From Muribaculaceae bacterium (lineage in GTDB: Bacteria > Bacteroidota > Bacteroidia > Bacteroidales > Muribaculaceae), in NCBI GenBank assembly GCA_017621845.1, contig JAGASI010000025.1, positions 126,361 to 190,360 of the forward strand: a DNA stretch of 64,000 bases. Reading direction: 5' to 3'. Under the pieces are notes generated by a model, which saw only the letters and a program-made list of their open reading frames with translations, was not told the origin of the DNA and did no database searches. How positions within the stretch are numbered: the first letter of the stretch is position 1; the number at the start of each line of letters is the position of its first letter. Shown here one piece after another: positions 8,790 through 18,230 of the stretch. The translations under genes were made by a program, and so were the position numbers.

Positions 8790-9740
8790 ATGAGAATACT
8801 CGACATCGCCCCGGCTAACATCAACACCGACTATCTCGAAATTAAGCATGTTGACTACCTGTGGCCCAAAATCACCACATTGGTGCCATCACCTCTCAGT
8901 TTCCTCACAGCACTGTCAATTGCCGGCAATATGAAAAAAAACACCGCCGACTACCTACTTGTCCACCGCATCAAGGACTTGAGCGCCGCTGTATCGGCAC
9001 GACGCATTTGCCGTGACCGCGGTATAGACTTCAAGATAATAGCCACTCTAACCGACAAGCACGCCCGACAACACATACCTCCATCCCTGGCCGCAGAGAT
9101 AGACGCCCTCGTATATCAAGAACAACTGCCTACTCCACAAGGATTTAAGGGGACACCTACAATTATAGGCCCAACAATGAAAAACAAGATTGTATTAGAA
9201 TATGTCGACACAAAAGAAAACATAAGCCTAATCTGGCATGGCACTCCCGATAAAAACAACAATATAGACAACATACTCACGGCACTATGGAATATCGAAG
9301 TCAACGATCCCGAGAACGCCGACAGAATACAATTCACCATCTACGGTCAAGGCAAAGCACGATACGTCATGCCTCTGGTAAGAAAAGGCCGCCTATTCAA
9401 TCATATTAAAATAATATGGGCCACTGAACAACAAAAGTCACACCCCGAAGCTTATATCTCCACCCAACAACCAACAACCACCCTACCCAGGCCCACAGCA
9501 ATATTTATAGGCGACCCGGACGCAAATACCGACGTAATCGCCGAAGCAACTTACCAAGCAATTCCAGTTATCGACAGCTCCGACCCTCAGAACATAAAAG
9601 AAAATATATACCAACTAATTAACAACGATCCTGAGACTATATACCAACTGAGGGTCATCTCAGACCGCATGTTCAAAACCGGATATAGCCCCATGTTTCA
9701 CGTGGAACAATGGCGCAAAATCCTTATCGATTTAAAATAA
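8790..9740 (+). CDS. Putative glycosyltransferase, weakly recognisable
   Basis: The 316-residue protein is not confidently assignable. It opens with a Rossmann-like strand (MRILDIAPANINTDYLEI). A short segment, YLLVHRIKDLSAAVSARRIC, recalls GT-B N-terminal domains. The second half (SLIWHGTPDKNNNIDNIL, IQFTIYGQGKARYVMPLV, then VIAEATYQAIPVID) resembles the C-terminal nucleotide-sugar domain of GT4 enzymes but lacks a clear E-x7-E motif. Its position between a GT2 and a GT4 gene supports a role in glycan assembly. Its C-terminus encodes M-F-H-V-E-Q, which is a parS-like site read in frame (9694-9709). The next gene starts 8 bases after the stop. Confidence 0.8.
   Translation: MRILDIAPANINTDYLEIKHVDYLWPKITTLVPSPLSFLTALSIAGNMKKNTADYLLVHRIKDLSAAVSARRICRDRGIDFKIIATLTDKHARQHIPPSLAAEIDALVYQEQLPTPQGFKGTPTIIGPTMKNKIVLEYVDTKENISLIWHGTPDKNNNIDNILTALWNIEVNDPENADRIQFTIYGQGKARYVMPLVRKGRLFNHIKIIWATEQQKSHPEAYISTQQPTTTLPRPTAIFIGDPDANTDVIAEATYQAIPVIDSSDPQNIKENIYQLINNDPETIYQLRVISDRMFKTGYSPMFHVEQWRKILIDLK
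9694..9709. other. Second parS-like site, inside a coding sequence
   Basis: TGTTTCACGTGGAACA fits TGTTnCACGTGnAACA at all fixed positions. It is read in frame as part of M-F-H-V-E-Q near the end of the upstream glycosyltransferase. In-frame parS sites coding MFHVE or MFHVK are well known in bacterial genomes. It lies 4.9 kb from the site at 4819. Confidence 0.85.
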
Positions 9741-9748
9741 ATCTAAAA

Positions 9749-10828
9749 ATGATTACCATACCAACTATTCTTCTGATATACCATGACGCCGACATGGTGA
9801 CTCTGCGCACTTTTGAAGCTATCAACGCCATGGGACAGGCCCGCGTGATACTTGCCGACACCAATCCGGTTACAGCGTCATCCAACCTCAGTCGTGTCTC
9901 TATACAACCCATAAAAGGCAAACTCAACTTCAAAGCTATCAAATCATTAAAACAAGCAATCAGAGAGCTCAGCCCCGATGTCGTGTTTGCAGTCAGCACT
10001 TCGGCTCTAAGCACCGCTCTGTTCGCCACCCGCGGTACAAACACAAAAGTCATCGGATACCGTGGCACTCAAGCCCGTGTCCACCGCTTTGACCCAACCT
10101 ACCGTATGGCTCTTCTTAACAAGCGTGTACATCACATTGTGTGTGAGACCCAGGACATCTGCCAATACCTATCCCGATACATACCTCAGGAAAAACTTTC
10201 CTGGTGTCCCAAACCCTACTCCACCGACTGGATCAAAGACGCCATTGTCAATCCAATGTCAGCATGGGACACAACATCCGACACCAACGAACACTTCAAC
10301 CTCGTCTATATCGGTATCACTAAAGGTCGACCACACAAAGGCCTCAACTATCTCATTGACGCAATCCAAATATTAAATCTCACTCGCCCCGACATAAAAC
10401 CAAGACTCACTGTCATCGGTGAGGCCGACCCATCAGATATTAACCGCGCCACTGACAACATAAAATTTACCGGCAACCGACCCGACGCGATACACTATCT
10501 TCCTTCAGCCGACCTCTTTGTTCTACCATCAACACGCGACGCATCGCCACGCGTGGTACGCGAGGCCCAAGCATGTGGCCTGCCATGTATCGTCAGCGAC
10601 ATTCCCGGCGCACGCGACCTCATCATCCCCGACGGTCCCAAACAGAGCGGCATCCTCGTCCCACCGGCCAACCCTCAAGCTATCACCGACGCTATAGCAT
10701 ATATTTATGACAACCCGACACTACACCTCAGGATGATAGACAACGCACGTGAAAACATCACCGACAATTACAACCCCGACAACTACACCGCATACCTTAC
10801 AAAGGTCATGGTAAACAATGATAAATAA
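9749..10828 (+). CDS. Glycosyltransferase family 4 (group 1)
   Basis: The product is 359 residues from the ATG at 9749. An earlier in-frame ATG at 9710 would overlap the upstream gene and adds a tail that does not fit the family. It is a GT-B enzyme: an N-terminal acceptor domain (TILLIYHDADMVTLR), then a C-terminal donor domain beginning LVYIGITKGRPHKGLNYLIDA. Next come RLTVIGE, KFTGNRPDAIHYLPSADLFV and the signature S-P-R-V-V-R-E-A-Q-A-C-G-L-P-C, with the E-x7-E-type helix that binds nucleotide-sugar phosphates. It probably adds a core sugar to LPS or another surface glycan. It is the third gene of the envelope cluster. Confidence 0.93.
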   Translation: MITIPTILLIYHDADMVTLRTFEAINAMGQARVILADTNPVTASSNLSRVSIQPIKGKLNFKAIKSLKQAIRELSPDVVFAVSTSALSTALFATRGTNTKVIGYRGTQARVHRFDPTYRMALLNKRVHHIVCETQDICQYLSRYIPQEKLSWCPKPYSTDWIKDAIVNPMSAWDTTSDTNEHFNLVYIGITKGRPHKGLNYLIDAIQILNLTRPDIKPRLTVIGEADPSDINRATDNIKFTGNRPDAIHYLPSADLFVLPSTRDASPRVVREAQACGLPCIVSDIPGARDLIIPDGPKQSGILVPPANPQAITDAIAYIYDNPTLHLRMIDNARENITDNYNPDNYTAYLTKVMVNNDK

Positions 10829-10919
10829 ACAAGTTAAGCACACAGCCCGACCAAAACCACTTACTGATTTCAATTGCTTCATTTAATCAAGAATATATAA
10901 TTTCCAATTCCTAATAAAA

Positions 10920-12755
10920 ATGTCCCTTCTGTCCAAAATTAAAAAATTATTCTCTCGTCGTACACTTGTCAACCTCATCAAGCCACGTGTACTTACCGCC
11001 GGCGAATTGTTTGCCTGGGTTATCGGCATCTTTTACCTGAAATTTCTCATCTGGGACATTATATGGGCTTGCGACACAACCTTCTCAGGCTTCCAATTTC
11101 CACTCGGATACCTCACCAAACTCATCTTCTCCACCCTATTAGCCTTACCCCTGCTGGCATTTAAATCGCGCTGGTATATCCTGGTCATGGGTCTCATCAT
11201 AGACGCCTGGCTTGTGGCCAACCTCATGTACTTCCGCACCTACTTCACCGTCATTCCGGCATCATCCTACCTACTGGTCAGCAACCTCAGCGACTTTCAG
11301 GACAGCGTGTGGGAGTCACTGCATCTGATTGACATCATATTCCCACTGACCACCGCTTGGGCCATGTTCATGATACACATGACACCAATAAAACAAGTAC
11401 TTAACGGCGCTGTCAAACAACTGCTCAAGACCTCGGCATGGCTCGTCGGCATACCCTTGGCTATCGTTGCCATCCACACCGCCTTCAAAGGGGGATATAA
11501 AAAAGCCTACGAAGACCTCATGTATGACTACTCGACTTGCGGCGCCACCGTATACACCATACCGGGCGCAATGATATATGAATTCTTCTGTGGCCACGTG
11601 GAACTCACACCCCAACTTCAAGCCAAGATTGACAACTGGATAGCCTCACGGCCGGGAACAAACTTCACCTCCCCCAACAACCACCCTAACAACTTAATAA
11701 TAATTCTATTAGAAAGTTTTGAAAACTGGCCCATAGGCAAGACTATCGAAGGTCAGGAAATCACCCCCAACATCAACCGGCTCGTTGCCGACTCATCCAC
11801 ATTCTACGCCTCACACATCCACAACCAGGTCAAAGGAGCACGCTCGATAGATGCCCAGCTCATAATCCACACCGGACTCCTGCCCGTCAAATACGGTGCC
11901 TACTCCTACCGGTTTGTACATAACACCTACCCCTCGCTCGACCGGGCATGGAAAGAAAATCACGGGCCGGGAGCCCGCTCAATGTCATTCACCGTCGACA
12001 AACGCACCGTCTGGAACGTAGCAGTCGTGGCACAAGACTTCGGATACGAACTTTACGACAAACCCACCTGGAAACTCGACGTCAAGACCGGTCCTCGCGG
12101 ACGTCTCGGTGATGACTCTTTCCTGCGTCAGGCCTATGACAAAATCACATCAGAGGGCATAATCGGCAACGGAACTCACTCAATGGTCCAACTTGTCACT
12201 TACTCGGGTCACACACCATTTGTAATCCCTGACCATCTCAAGAAAGTACACTTCTCTGATGCGATACCCGAGCGACTGAGACACTACCTCGAGGTTGCCA
12301 ACTATACCGACCGCGCCGTGGGCGAATTTGTCTCCAAAGTACGCTCCAACCCCGCTATGGCCGGCACAATGATAGTAATCACCGGCGACCACGAAGGTAT
12401 CGGTACCGACCGCAACTCATTCATTAAAAACCCAAAGGTTGCATCATGGCTTGACAGCGGACAATACGTTCCACTGATTATTGTCAATGCCCCGGTACCG
12501 GGACGCTACGACAAAATCGCCGGACAAGTAGACATCTACCCCACCCTCCTGGACATGCTCGGACTCAAATATCACTGGCGAGGCCTCGGACAGAGCCTCC
12601 TCGACCCTTCCAAACAACCTTACGCCATCACCACCCAAAACCAAATTCTCGGTGATGCATCCTCGCTCACTCCCGACCAACAACGCCACGCACGCGACAT
12701 CTTCAACATTTCAGACCTTATAATCGCTTCAGACTACTTCAAAAACAGAAAGTAG
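10920..12755 (+). CDS. LTA synthase-like membrane sulfatase (alkaline phosphatase superfamily)
   Basis: The 611-residue protein has about five N-terminal transmembrane helices (roughly 30-50, 62-82, 86-106, 136-156, 172-190) and a periplasmic sulfatase-type catalytic domain from about 257. Metal-site residues can be seen: Glu265 in IILLESF, Ser309 in KGARSIDAQ at the place of the LtaS nucleophile Thr, and the GDHEG motif near 485. Gram-negative homologues transfer phosphoglycerol or phosphoethanolamine to periplasmic glycans or LPS. With glycosyltransferases on one side and an LPS kinase on the other, a role in decorating the LPS core is likely. Donor and acceptor are unknown. Confidence 0.9.
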   Translation: MSLLSKIKKLFSRRTLVNLIKPRVLTAGELFAWVIGIFYLKFLIWDIIWACDTTFSGFQFPLGYLTKLIFSTLLALPLLAFKSRWYILVMGLIIDAWLVANLMYFRTYFTVIPASSYLLVSNLSDFQDSVWESLHLIDIIFPLTTAWAMFMIHMTPIKQVLNGAVKQLLKTSAWLVGIPLAIVAIHTAFKGGYKKAYEDLMYDYSTCGATVYTIPGAMIYEFFCGHVELTPQLQAKIDNWIASRPGTNFTSPNNHPNNLIIILLESFENWPIGKTIEGQEITPNINRLVADSSTFYASHIHNQVKGARSIDAQLIIHTGLLPVKYGAYSYRFVHNTYPSLDRAWKENHGPGARSMSFTVDKRTVWNVAVVAQDFGYELYDKPTWKLDVKTGPRGRLGDDSFLRQAYDKITSEGIIGNGTHSMVQLVTYSGHTPFVIPDHLKKVHFSDAIPERLRHYLEVANYTDRAVGEFVSKVRSNPAMAGTMIVITGDHEGIGTDRNSFIKNPKVASWLDSGQYVPLIIVNAPVPGRYDKIAGQVDIYPTLLDMLGLKYHWRGLGQSLLDPSKQPYAITTQNQILGDASSLTPDQQRHARDIFNISDLIIASDYFKNRK

Positions 12756-12768
12756 CGCATATAACAAA

Positions 12769-13527
12769 ATGAAAAAGACAAAATACACAATAATAGTCTC
12801 ACCCGAGTATGAACGCTACAGGCCACTGCTGCAGCAACTTGCCACAAACGATGTGCCATCCCGTGCACAACTGATATACCGGGCTCGCAACCGCGTCTTC
12901 ACCCTGACGGCCGACGACGGCACCCTGCTCAACATCAAGGCATTCCGCTGTCCATCATTCCCCAACTCAGCAATCTATACCCACTGGCGCGAGTCCAAGG
13001 CCTCACGCTCCTACCACAACTCCCGCCGACTCATCGAGCTCAATATCGGGACAGCCATACCAGTGGGATATGTCGAAGTCTCCAAGAATGGCATGCTGAC
13101 ACGCTCCTACTATGTCAGCCTACAACACCCGGGAGAAACAGTACGTGACTGGCAAAATATCCCTCACAGCGACAACCTCATTGACGCCTTGGGTGCATTA
13201 CTCGTCGATATGCACCGCAAAGGAGTGTGGCACAAAGACTTCACTCCGGGCAACATCCTGTTTACTCGCTCCGATAACGGACATTATGAATTTGCATTGC
13301 TCGACGTCAACCGCATGAAATTTGACATCCATGACACAACGACACTTATGACCAACTTCAAGGCCATACACCTCGATGACAAACAAATGCTCAGACTCGC
13401 CCACGCCTATGCCCGACATGCCGGTCTAGACGACTCCCAAGTGTGCAATAAAGCCCTCAAGACAGCCGAGACCTACCGACACTCCAAAGCCCGGCACCGA
13501 ATACTCAAAAAAATATTTAAACATTAG
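12769..13527 (+). CDS. Lipopolysaccharide kinase, InaA/KdkA-like
   Basis: The 252-residue protein has a compact protein-kinase-like fold with all key residues: Lys57 in LNIKAF, the catalytic loop HKDFTPGNIL (His155, Asp157, Asn162) and a metal-binding Asp179 in LLDVNRMKF. This pattern belongs to the Kdo/LPS kinase group (PF06293: InaA, WaaP, KdkA), which phosphorylates Kdo or heptose in the LPS inner core. It starts 13 bases after the LTA-synthase-like gene and closes the envelope cluster. Phosphorylation of the Kdo residue would fit the single-Kdo LPS of Bacteroidales; that substrate is an inference. Confidence 0.9.
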   Translation: MKKTKYTIIVSPEYERYRPLLQQLATNDVPSRAQLIYRARNRVFTLTADDGTLLNIKAFRCPSFPNSAIYTHWRESKASRSYHNSRRLIELNIGTAIPVGYVEVSKNGMLTRSYYVSLQHPGETVRDWQNIPHSDNLIDALGALLVDMHRKGVWHKDFTPGNILFTRSDNGHYEFALLDVNRMKFDIHDTTTLMTNFKAIHLDDKQMLRLAHAYARHAGLDDSQVCNKALKTAETYRHSKARHRILKKIFKH

Positions 13528-13618
13528 CCACCAATAATCCTATCACCGCCCCCACCCCTATACCTCGATTTACTGATTTACTATCCATCATACATCTCAA
13601 TTTTACCAATACACTGCC

Positions 13619-15286
13619 ATGTCCAACACCATCACCATCAATATCATCAATACCGGCACTACAATAGAGGTAGTCGGTGGCACCACCCTCTCCCAAATAG
13701 CCGGACAACTGAACGACACTCTCGGCTTCAACCCAATCTGTGCACGCGTCAACAATAAAACCCAAGGACTTGACTACACCGTATACCAACCCAAACAGAT
13801 AGAATTCCTGGACCGCACCTCAGACTCGGGATCTCGCGCATACGTGCGCTCACTATGCATGATTTTCTATGCAGCCCTGTTAGATATCAGCCCACGCGCC
13901 CGCTTAAAAATCGAGCACTCCATCGCCGGAGGCTATTACTGCATCATCGATGGCCTCGACATCAACGACTCCACCATAACCACCATCAAAGAACGCATCA
14001 ACAACCTGGTATCACGGGATATCAAAATCGAGCGGCATCAACGCCCCACAGCCGAAGTCATTGACATATTCCGCCGCCAAGGCCTTGATGACAAAGCCCA
14101 GCTTCTCAGCGGACTCGGACAACTATACAGCGTCTACCACACTATCGGTGCCGTAGCCGACAGCTACTATGGATGTCTGGCTCCCTCGACAGGATATATC
14201 GATGTGTGGGACATTACACCTTACAAGGATGGTGTATTGCTACGAGCTTTTGATCCCGAAAACCCATCACATGTGGCTCAGGTCATCAGACACGACAAAC
14301 TGTTCAACGCCTTTACACGCTATCTCGACTTTAACCACATCATAGGCATCAGCAATGTCGCCCAACTCAACGCCATCGACTCACGACGCTCAGTAACCGA
14401 TCTCATCAACGTCGCCGAAGCCCTGCATGAAAAATATATCGCACGCATCAGCGATGACATAACACGCCACTTCCATGAGCGAGGAACACGCTTTGTACTC
14501 ATAGCCGGACCTTCCTCTTCCGGCAAAACAACATTTACCAAACGTCTGGCAATCCAACTGCGCACCAACCTCCTCGACCCGGTATCCATCTCTCTGGACA
14601 ACTACTTTGTTGACCGTGCCCACACCCCGCGTGATGCCGCCGGTGACTATGATTATGAGTCTTTATATGCCCTTGACCTGGAAGCTTTTAATAACGACCT
14701 CGGTAGACTGCTTGCCGGCGAACAAGTCATGATGCCAACCTATGACTTTGAGACCGGCTCACGCAAATATCGCGGCAATACCATCCAACTCAAGGACAAC
14801 TCGGTAATTCTCCTCGAGGGTATCCACGGTCTTAACCCAGGGCTTACAGCCGGTATTGACGACCACTACAAATACCGCATATACGTCTCGGCCCTTACCA
14901 CCATCTCCATTGACGACCACAATTGGGTGCCCACCACCGACAACCGACTGCTCAGACGCATTGTCCGAGACTACAAATACCGAGGCACGTCGGCATTGGA
15001 AACCCTCAGACGATGGCCTTCTGTGCGGCGCGGTGAAGAACAATGGATATTTCCCTATCAGGAAAACGCCGATGCAATGTTTAACTCCTCACTGCTGTTT
15101 GAACTCTCGGTGATACGCGACCGAGCCCTCGACATTCTCTCCCGTGTTCCCGAGGACGTCCCTGAATATGCCACAGCCTACCGCTTGGCCAAATTCCTCA
15201 GCTACTTCCGGCCCGTTCCGGCCGAACTCCTGCCTGCCACCTCCCTCCTGCGCGAGTTTATCGGCGGATCGGCTTTCCACTATTGA
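13619..15286 (+). CDS. Uridine kinase-like nucleoside kinase with N-terminal TGS domain
   Basis: The 555-residue protein has two parts. Residues 1-65 form a TGS/ubiquitin-like domain (ITINIINTGTTIEVVGGTTL), followed by a threonyl-tRNA-synthetase-like editing region (HSIAGGYYC). From about 290 there is a P-loop kinase: GPSSSGKTTFTKRL, then SLDNYFVDR and LLEGIHGLNP, typical of uridine kinase/phosphoribulokinase (COG0572). This architecture is a known 'nucleoside kinase' family in Bacteroidota and Firmicutes; the exact substrate is unsettled. It stands 91 bases after the LPS kinase, with nothing notable in the gap. Confidence 0.9.
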   Translation: MSNTITINIINTGTTIEVVGGTTLSQIAGQLNDTLGFNPICARVNNKTQGLDYTVYQPKQIEFLDRTSDSGSRAYVRSLCMIFYAALLDISPRARLKIEHSIAGGYYCIIDGLDINDSTITTIKERINNLVSRDIKIERHQRPTAEVIDIFRRQGLDDKAQLLSGLGQLYSVYHTIGAVADSYYGCLAPSTGYIDVWDITPYKDGVLLRAFDPENPSHVAQVIRHDKLFNAFTRYLDFNHIIGISNVAQLNAIDSRRSVTDLINVAEALHEKYIARISDDITRHFHERGTRFVLIAGPSSSGKTTFTKRLAIQLRTNLLDPVSISLDNYFVDRAHTPRDAAGDYDYESLYALDLEAFNNDLGRLLAGEQVMMPTYDFETGSRKYRGNTIQLKDNSVILLEGIHGLNPGLTAGIDDHYKYRIYVSALTTISIDDHNWVPTTDNRLLRRIVRDYKYRGTSALETLRRWPSVRRGEEQWIFPYQENADAMFNSSLLFELSVIRDRALDILSRVPEDVPEYATAYRLAKFLSYFRPVPAELLPATSLLREFIGGSAFHY

Positions 15287-15334
15287 TCGGCAGGCTTCAG
15301 TGCTTCAGTATTAGAATATAGAGACAATGATTAA

Positions 15335-15367
15335 TTGTCGGTAATTAGAAACTTTTTTATAACTTTG
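15335..15367 (+). promoter_or_regulatory. Bacteroidota promoter for meaB
   Basis: TTG at 15335-15337 and TAACTTTG at 15360-15367 are 22 bases apart. The box lies 33 bases before the meaB ATG. Confidence 0.65.
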
Positions 15368-15399
15368 TGGTTTACCAATAAACGACAACAATAAGTACC

Positions 15400-16542
15400 A
15401 TGTCCCACGATAAAAATCACTCCTCATTAAAGCAACATGCAGCGTGTCCGGGCAATCATCCCGAAAACGATTCCCAATACACCGGATTGACAGTCAATGC
15501 CGGTGTCAGCCAGCCACCCCAAGTCAACCCCTATCTCAAAACACGACCCAAACGTAAACCCCTGCCATCGGTTTCAGAGCTTGTCGAGGGTATCATCAAA
15601 GGAGATATGACTATGCTGGCTCGAGCAGTGACCCTTGTCGAGAGTGTCAATCCATCTCACTATGCTTTGGCCCAGGAAGTTATAGAAAAATGCCTCCCCC
15701 ACTCGGGCAACTCTCGGCGCATAGGTATCACAGGCGTGCCAGGTGCCGGAAAATCAACATCAATCGATGTCTTTGGCCTCCACGTTCTACAAGACCCCGA
15801 GGCCCGGCTCGCTGTACTCGCCATAGACCCTTCATCAGAACGCACCAAAGGATCAATACTCGGCGACAAAACCCGCATGGAAAAGCTCTCGGTTCACCCC
15901 AAAGCTTTTATACGTCCTTCTCCATCGGCCGGTTCGCTCGGCGGTGTCGCACGTAAGACACGAGAGACCATCGTGCTGTGTGAAGCCGCCGGATTCAACA
16001 ACATCTTTGTCGAGACCGTCGGCGTCGGTCAATCTGAAACAGCCGTTCACTCAATGGTCGACTTCTTCCTGCTGATACAGCTTGCCGGCACCGGTGACGA
16101 GCTCCAGGGCATCAAACGTGGCATCATGGAGATGGCCGACGGTATTGTCATCAATAAGGCCGACGGGGACAACAAAGATCGTGCGTTGCTGGCCAAGGCT
16201 CAGTTTGCCAATGCCCTACACCTGTTCCCTCCAACTGCCTCGGGTTGGAAACCTGAAGTCCTGACCTACTCAGGATACTATGGCATTGATATTGACAAAG
16301 TCTGGGACATGATTGACCGTTACTTTAAATTTGTCCACGATAACGGATACTTCATTGAGCGTAGAACACAGCAAGCTCGATACTGGATGTATGAGACCAT
16401 CGACGAGCAACTTCGCTCCCACTTCTACCAAAACCCGCGCGTCGAGGCCGAACTCGCTATAAACGAGAACATGGTTCTCCAAAACCGACTCTCATCTTTT
16501 ATAGCAGCCCGTCGAGTGCTCGACCTTTATTTTAACAAATAA
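15400..16542 (+). CDS. meaB: Methylmalonyl-CoA mutase-associated GTPase MeaB
   Basis: The 380-residue G3E-family GTPase is the chaperone that loads and protects adenosylcobalamin on methylmalonyl-CoA mutase, an enzyme of the succinate-propionate pathway common in Bacteroidales. The P-loop ITGVPGAGKST starts near 109. DPSSERTKGSILGDKTRM (switch region) and FVETVGVGQSE follow, with N-K-A-D for guanine recognition in INKADGD. A C-terminal dimerisation arm is present. The N-terminal 45 residues are not conserved-looking, but the promoter position supports this start. The mutase genes are not in the window. A DUF1573 gene follows after 16 bases. Confidence 0.95.
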   Translation: MSHDKNHSSLKQHAACPGNHPENDSQYTGLTVNAGVSQPPQVNPYLKTRPKRKPLPSVSELVEGIIKGDMTMLARAVTLVESVNPSHYALAQEVIEKCLPHSGNSRRIGITGVPGAGKSTSIDVFGLHVLQDPEARLAVLAIDPSSERTKGSILGDKTRMEKLSVHPKAFIRPSPSAGSLGGVARKTRETIVLCEAAGFNNIFVETVGVGQSETAVHSMVDFFLLIQLAGTGDELQGIKRGIMEMADGIVINKADGDNKDRALLAKAQFANALHLFPPTASGWKPEVLTYSGYYGIDIDKVWDMIDRYFKFVHDNGYFIERRTQQARYWMYETIDEQLRSHFYQNPRVEAELAINENMVLQNRLSSFIAARRVLDLYFNK

Positions 16543-16558
16543 ACCCAAGCGTTAAACA

Positions 16559-16969
16559 ATGAAAACTCTCCAACGTAATATCCTCCTGACGCTGATGATT
16601 GCCATATTAGGCATCGCAAGCGTACAAGCCGGTGACAAAAAAGCACCGGCAATCACCATTGCCGAGCGCTCCCACTCCTTTGGCATAATACATGAAAACG
16701 GTGGTCCCGTGAGCTATGAATTTAAATTCAAGAACACCGGCGACGCCCCCCTTGTTATAATCTCGGCCAACGCCTCATGTGGTTGTACCCGCCCATCCTA
16801 TCCCCAAGCTCCCATCAAGCCGGGAAAAACAGGGACCATCAAAGTCACCTACCTGCCCAAAGGTCGTCCGGGCGAGTTCAACAAGACCGTCAAAGTGCGC
16901 ACCAACGACCCACACCACAAACGTGTCAACCTGAAAATTTCAGGCAATGTAGTGCCGGCAGGCAAGTGA
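16559..16969 (+). CDS. Exported DUF1573 domain protein
   Basis: The 136-residue protein has a signal peptide (MKTLQRNILLTLMIAILGIASVQA) and one DUF1573 immunoglobulin-like domain: HSFGIIHENGGPVSYEFKF, then the hallmark ANASCGCTRPSYPQAPIKPG and a VRTNDPHH end motif. DUF1573 proteins are abundant, exported and of unknown function in Bacteroidota. It starts 16 bases after meaB and is likely cotranscribed with it; no functional link is evident. Confidence 0.9.
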   Translation: MKTLQRNILLTLMIAILGIASVQAGDKKAPAITIAERSHSFGIIHENGGPVSYEFKFKNTGDAPLVIISANASCGCTRPSYPQAPIKPGKTGTIKVTYLPKGRPGEFNKTVKVRTNDPHHKRVNLKISGNVVPAGK

Positions 16970-17031
16970 CCATAATCAATTCTCCAACCTCGAGGCCGCG
17001 GCAAATATCCTATTACCCTAATTAAATTAAA

Positions 17032-18168
17032 ATGGCAGTTACTATAAAACCGGTTATACCTCTCAAAAAATACCTCAAGGAATACGTCCACTTTGGCATT
17101 GACCTTTATAAAGACAACCCATACTTTGTTCCACCGCTGATATTTGACGAGATAGACTCTCTGCTTCCTGACAAAAATCCGGCCTTTGACTTCTGTCGCG
17201 CACAGTCATTCATGGCTTGGCGGGACGGGAAGATTGTGGGCCGTATCACAGGCATCATCAACAACGCCGTCAACGAAAAGACCGGCCGAAAGACTCTGAG
17301 ATTTTCTCTCGTCGACTTTATTGACGACAACGAAGTTGTAGACGCTCTGTTCCGCGCCGTAACTATATGGGGACACAACCGTGGCATGGAAGAAATAGTA
17401 GGTCCAATGGGATTTACCGATATGGACAAGGAAGGTATGCTCATCGAGGGTTTTGATGAAATGGGTACCTATGCAACCATATACAACTACCCCTACTACC
17501 CCAAGCACATGGAACGACTCGGCTTTACAAAAGAAGTCGACTGGATTGAATACCGCATGACCGTTCCCGACTCAATACCCGACAAATACATGCGTGTGGC
17601 CGATATTGTCGCACGCAAGTTTGAACTACGAGTCTATGATATTAAGTCGCGCAAAGATGTTAAAGAAAAATATGGCCGAGCTATATTTGACCTCATCAAC
17701 GACACATACAAAGACCTATATGGATTTGTTCCACTTACCAACCGCCAGATTGAATACTATATAGACATGTACCTGGGCATCCTGCGCCTTGAAGATGTGT
17801 GCCTGATTATCGACAAAAACGACAAACTCGTGGGAGTAGGCATTTCCATGCCCTCACTGTCCAAGGCTCTGAGAGCCTCGGGTGGAAAACTTTTTCCAAC
17901 CGGATGGTACTCACTCTGGAAAGCCATACGTGGCAAAACCGATGTCGTCGACCTCATGTTAGTAGGTGTCGCCCCGGAATATCAGAACAAGGGCGTAAAC
18001 GCTCTCCTGTTTGCCAACCTGATACCCTCTTATATTGCAAACGGATACAAATTTGCCGAATCAAACGTCGAACTCGAGAATAATTCCAGTGTCCAAAAAC
18101 AATGGGAACTCTTTGAGCGCCGACAACACCGCCGTCGTCGTGCATGGATTAAAAAAATTGAAATTTAA
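17032..18168 (+). CDS. GNAT-fold acyltransferase-like protein
   Basis: The 378-residue cytoplasmic protein resembles a family of large N-acetyltransferase-like proteins widespread in Bacteroidota. The first half carries a GNAT-like core (FMAWRDGKIVGRITGIIN, then MEEIVGPMGFTDMDKEGML). The second half has an acetyl-CoA-binding-like loop, VGVAPEYQNKGVNALLF, near 316-332. No substrate can be named. It lies 62 bases after the DUF1573 gene and 62 before the endonuclease gene, with no terminator seen, so it may belong to the same transcript. Confidence 0.85.
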   Translation: MAVTIKPVIPLKKYLKEYVHFGIDLYKDNPYFVPPLIFDEIDSLLPDKNPAFDFCRAQSFMAWRDGKIVGRITGIINNAVNEKTGRKTLRFSLVDFIDDNEVVDALFRAVTIWGHNRGMEEIVGPMGFTDMDKEGMLIEGFDEMGTYATIYNYPYYPKHMERLGFTKEVDWIEYRMTVPDSIPDKYMRVADIVARKFELRVYDIKSRKDVKEKYGRAIFDLINDTYKDLYGFVPLTNRQIEYYIDMYLGILRLEDVCLIIDKNDKLVGVGISMPSLSKALRASGGKLFPTGWYSLWKAIRGKTDVVDLMLVGVAPEYQNKGVNALLFANLIPSYIANGYKFAESNVELENNSSVQKQWELFERRQHRRRRAWIKKIEI

Positions 18169-18230
18169 ACTTTTAATCACCAAGGAGGTTATTATTACAA
18201 CACTACTATCCATATATACCCAACCTTAAT

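Noticed and set aside
11590..11606. CACGTGGAAC resembling a third parS site
   Set aside because: Only the right half matches; the left half (GTGGC) fails at all fixed positions and the site lies in the LTA-synthase-like coding sequence.
12769..13527. LPS kinase as another pseudokinase
   Set aside because: Its Lys57, HKD catalytic loop, Asn162 and Asp179 are all present, so activity is expected.
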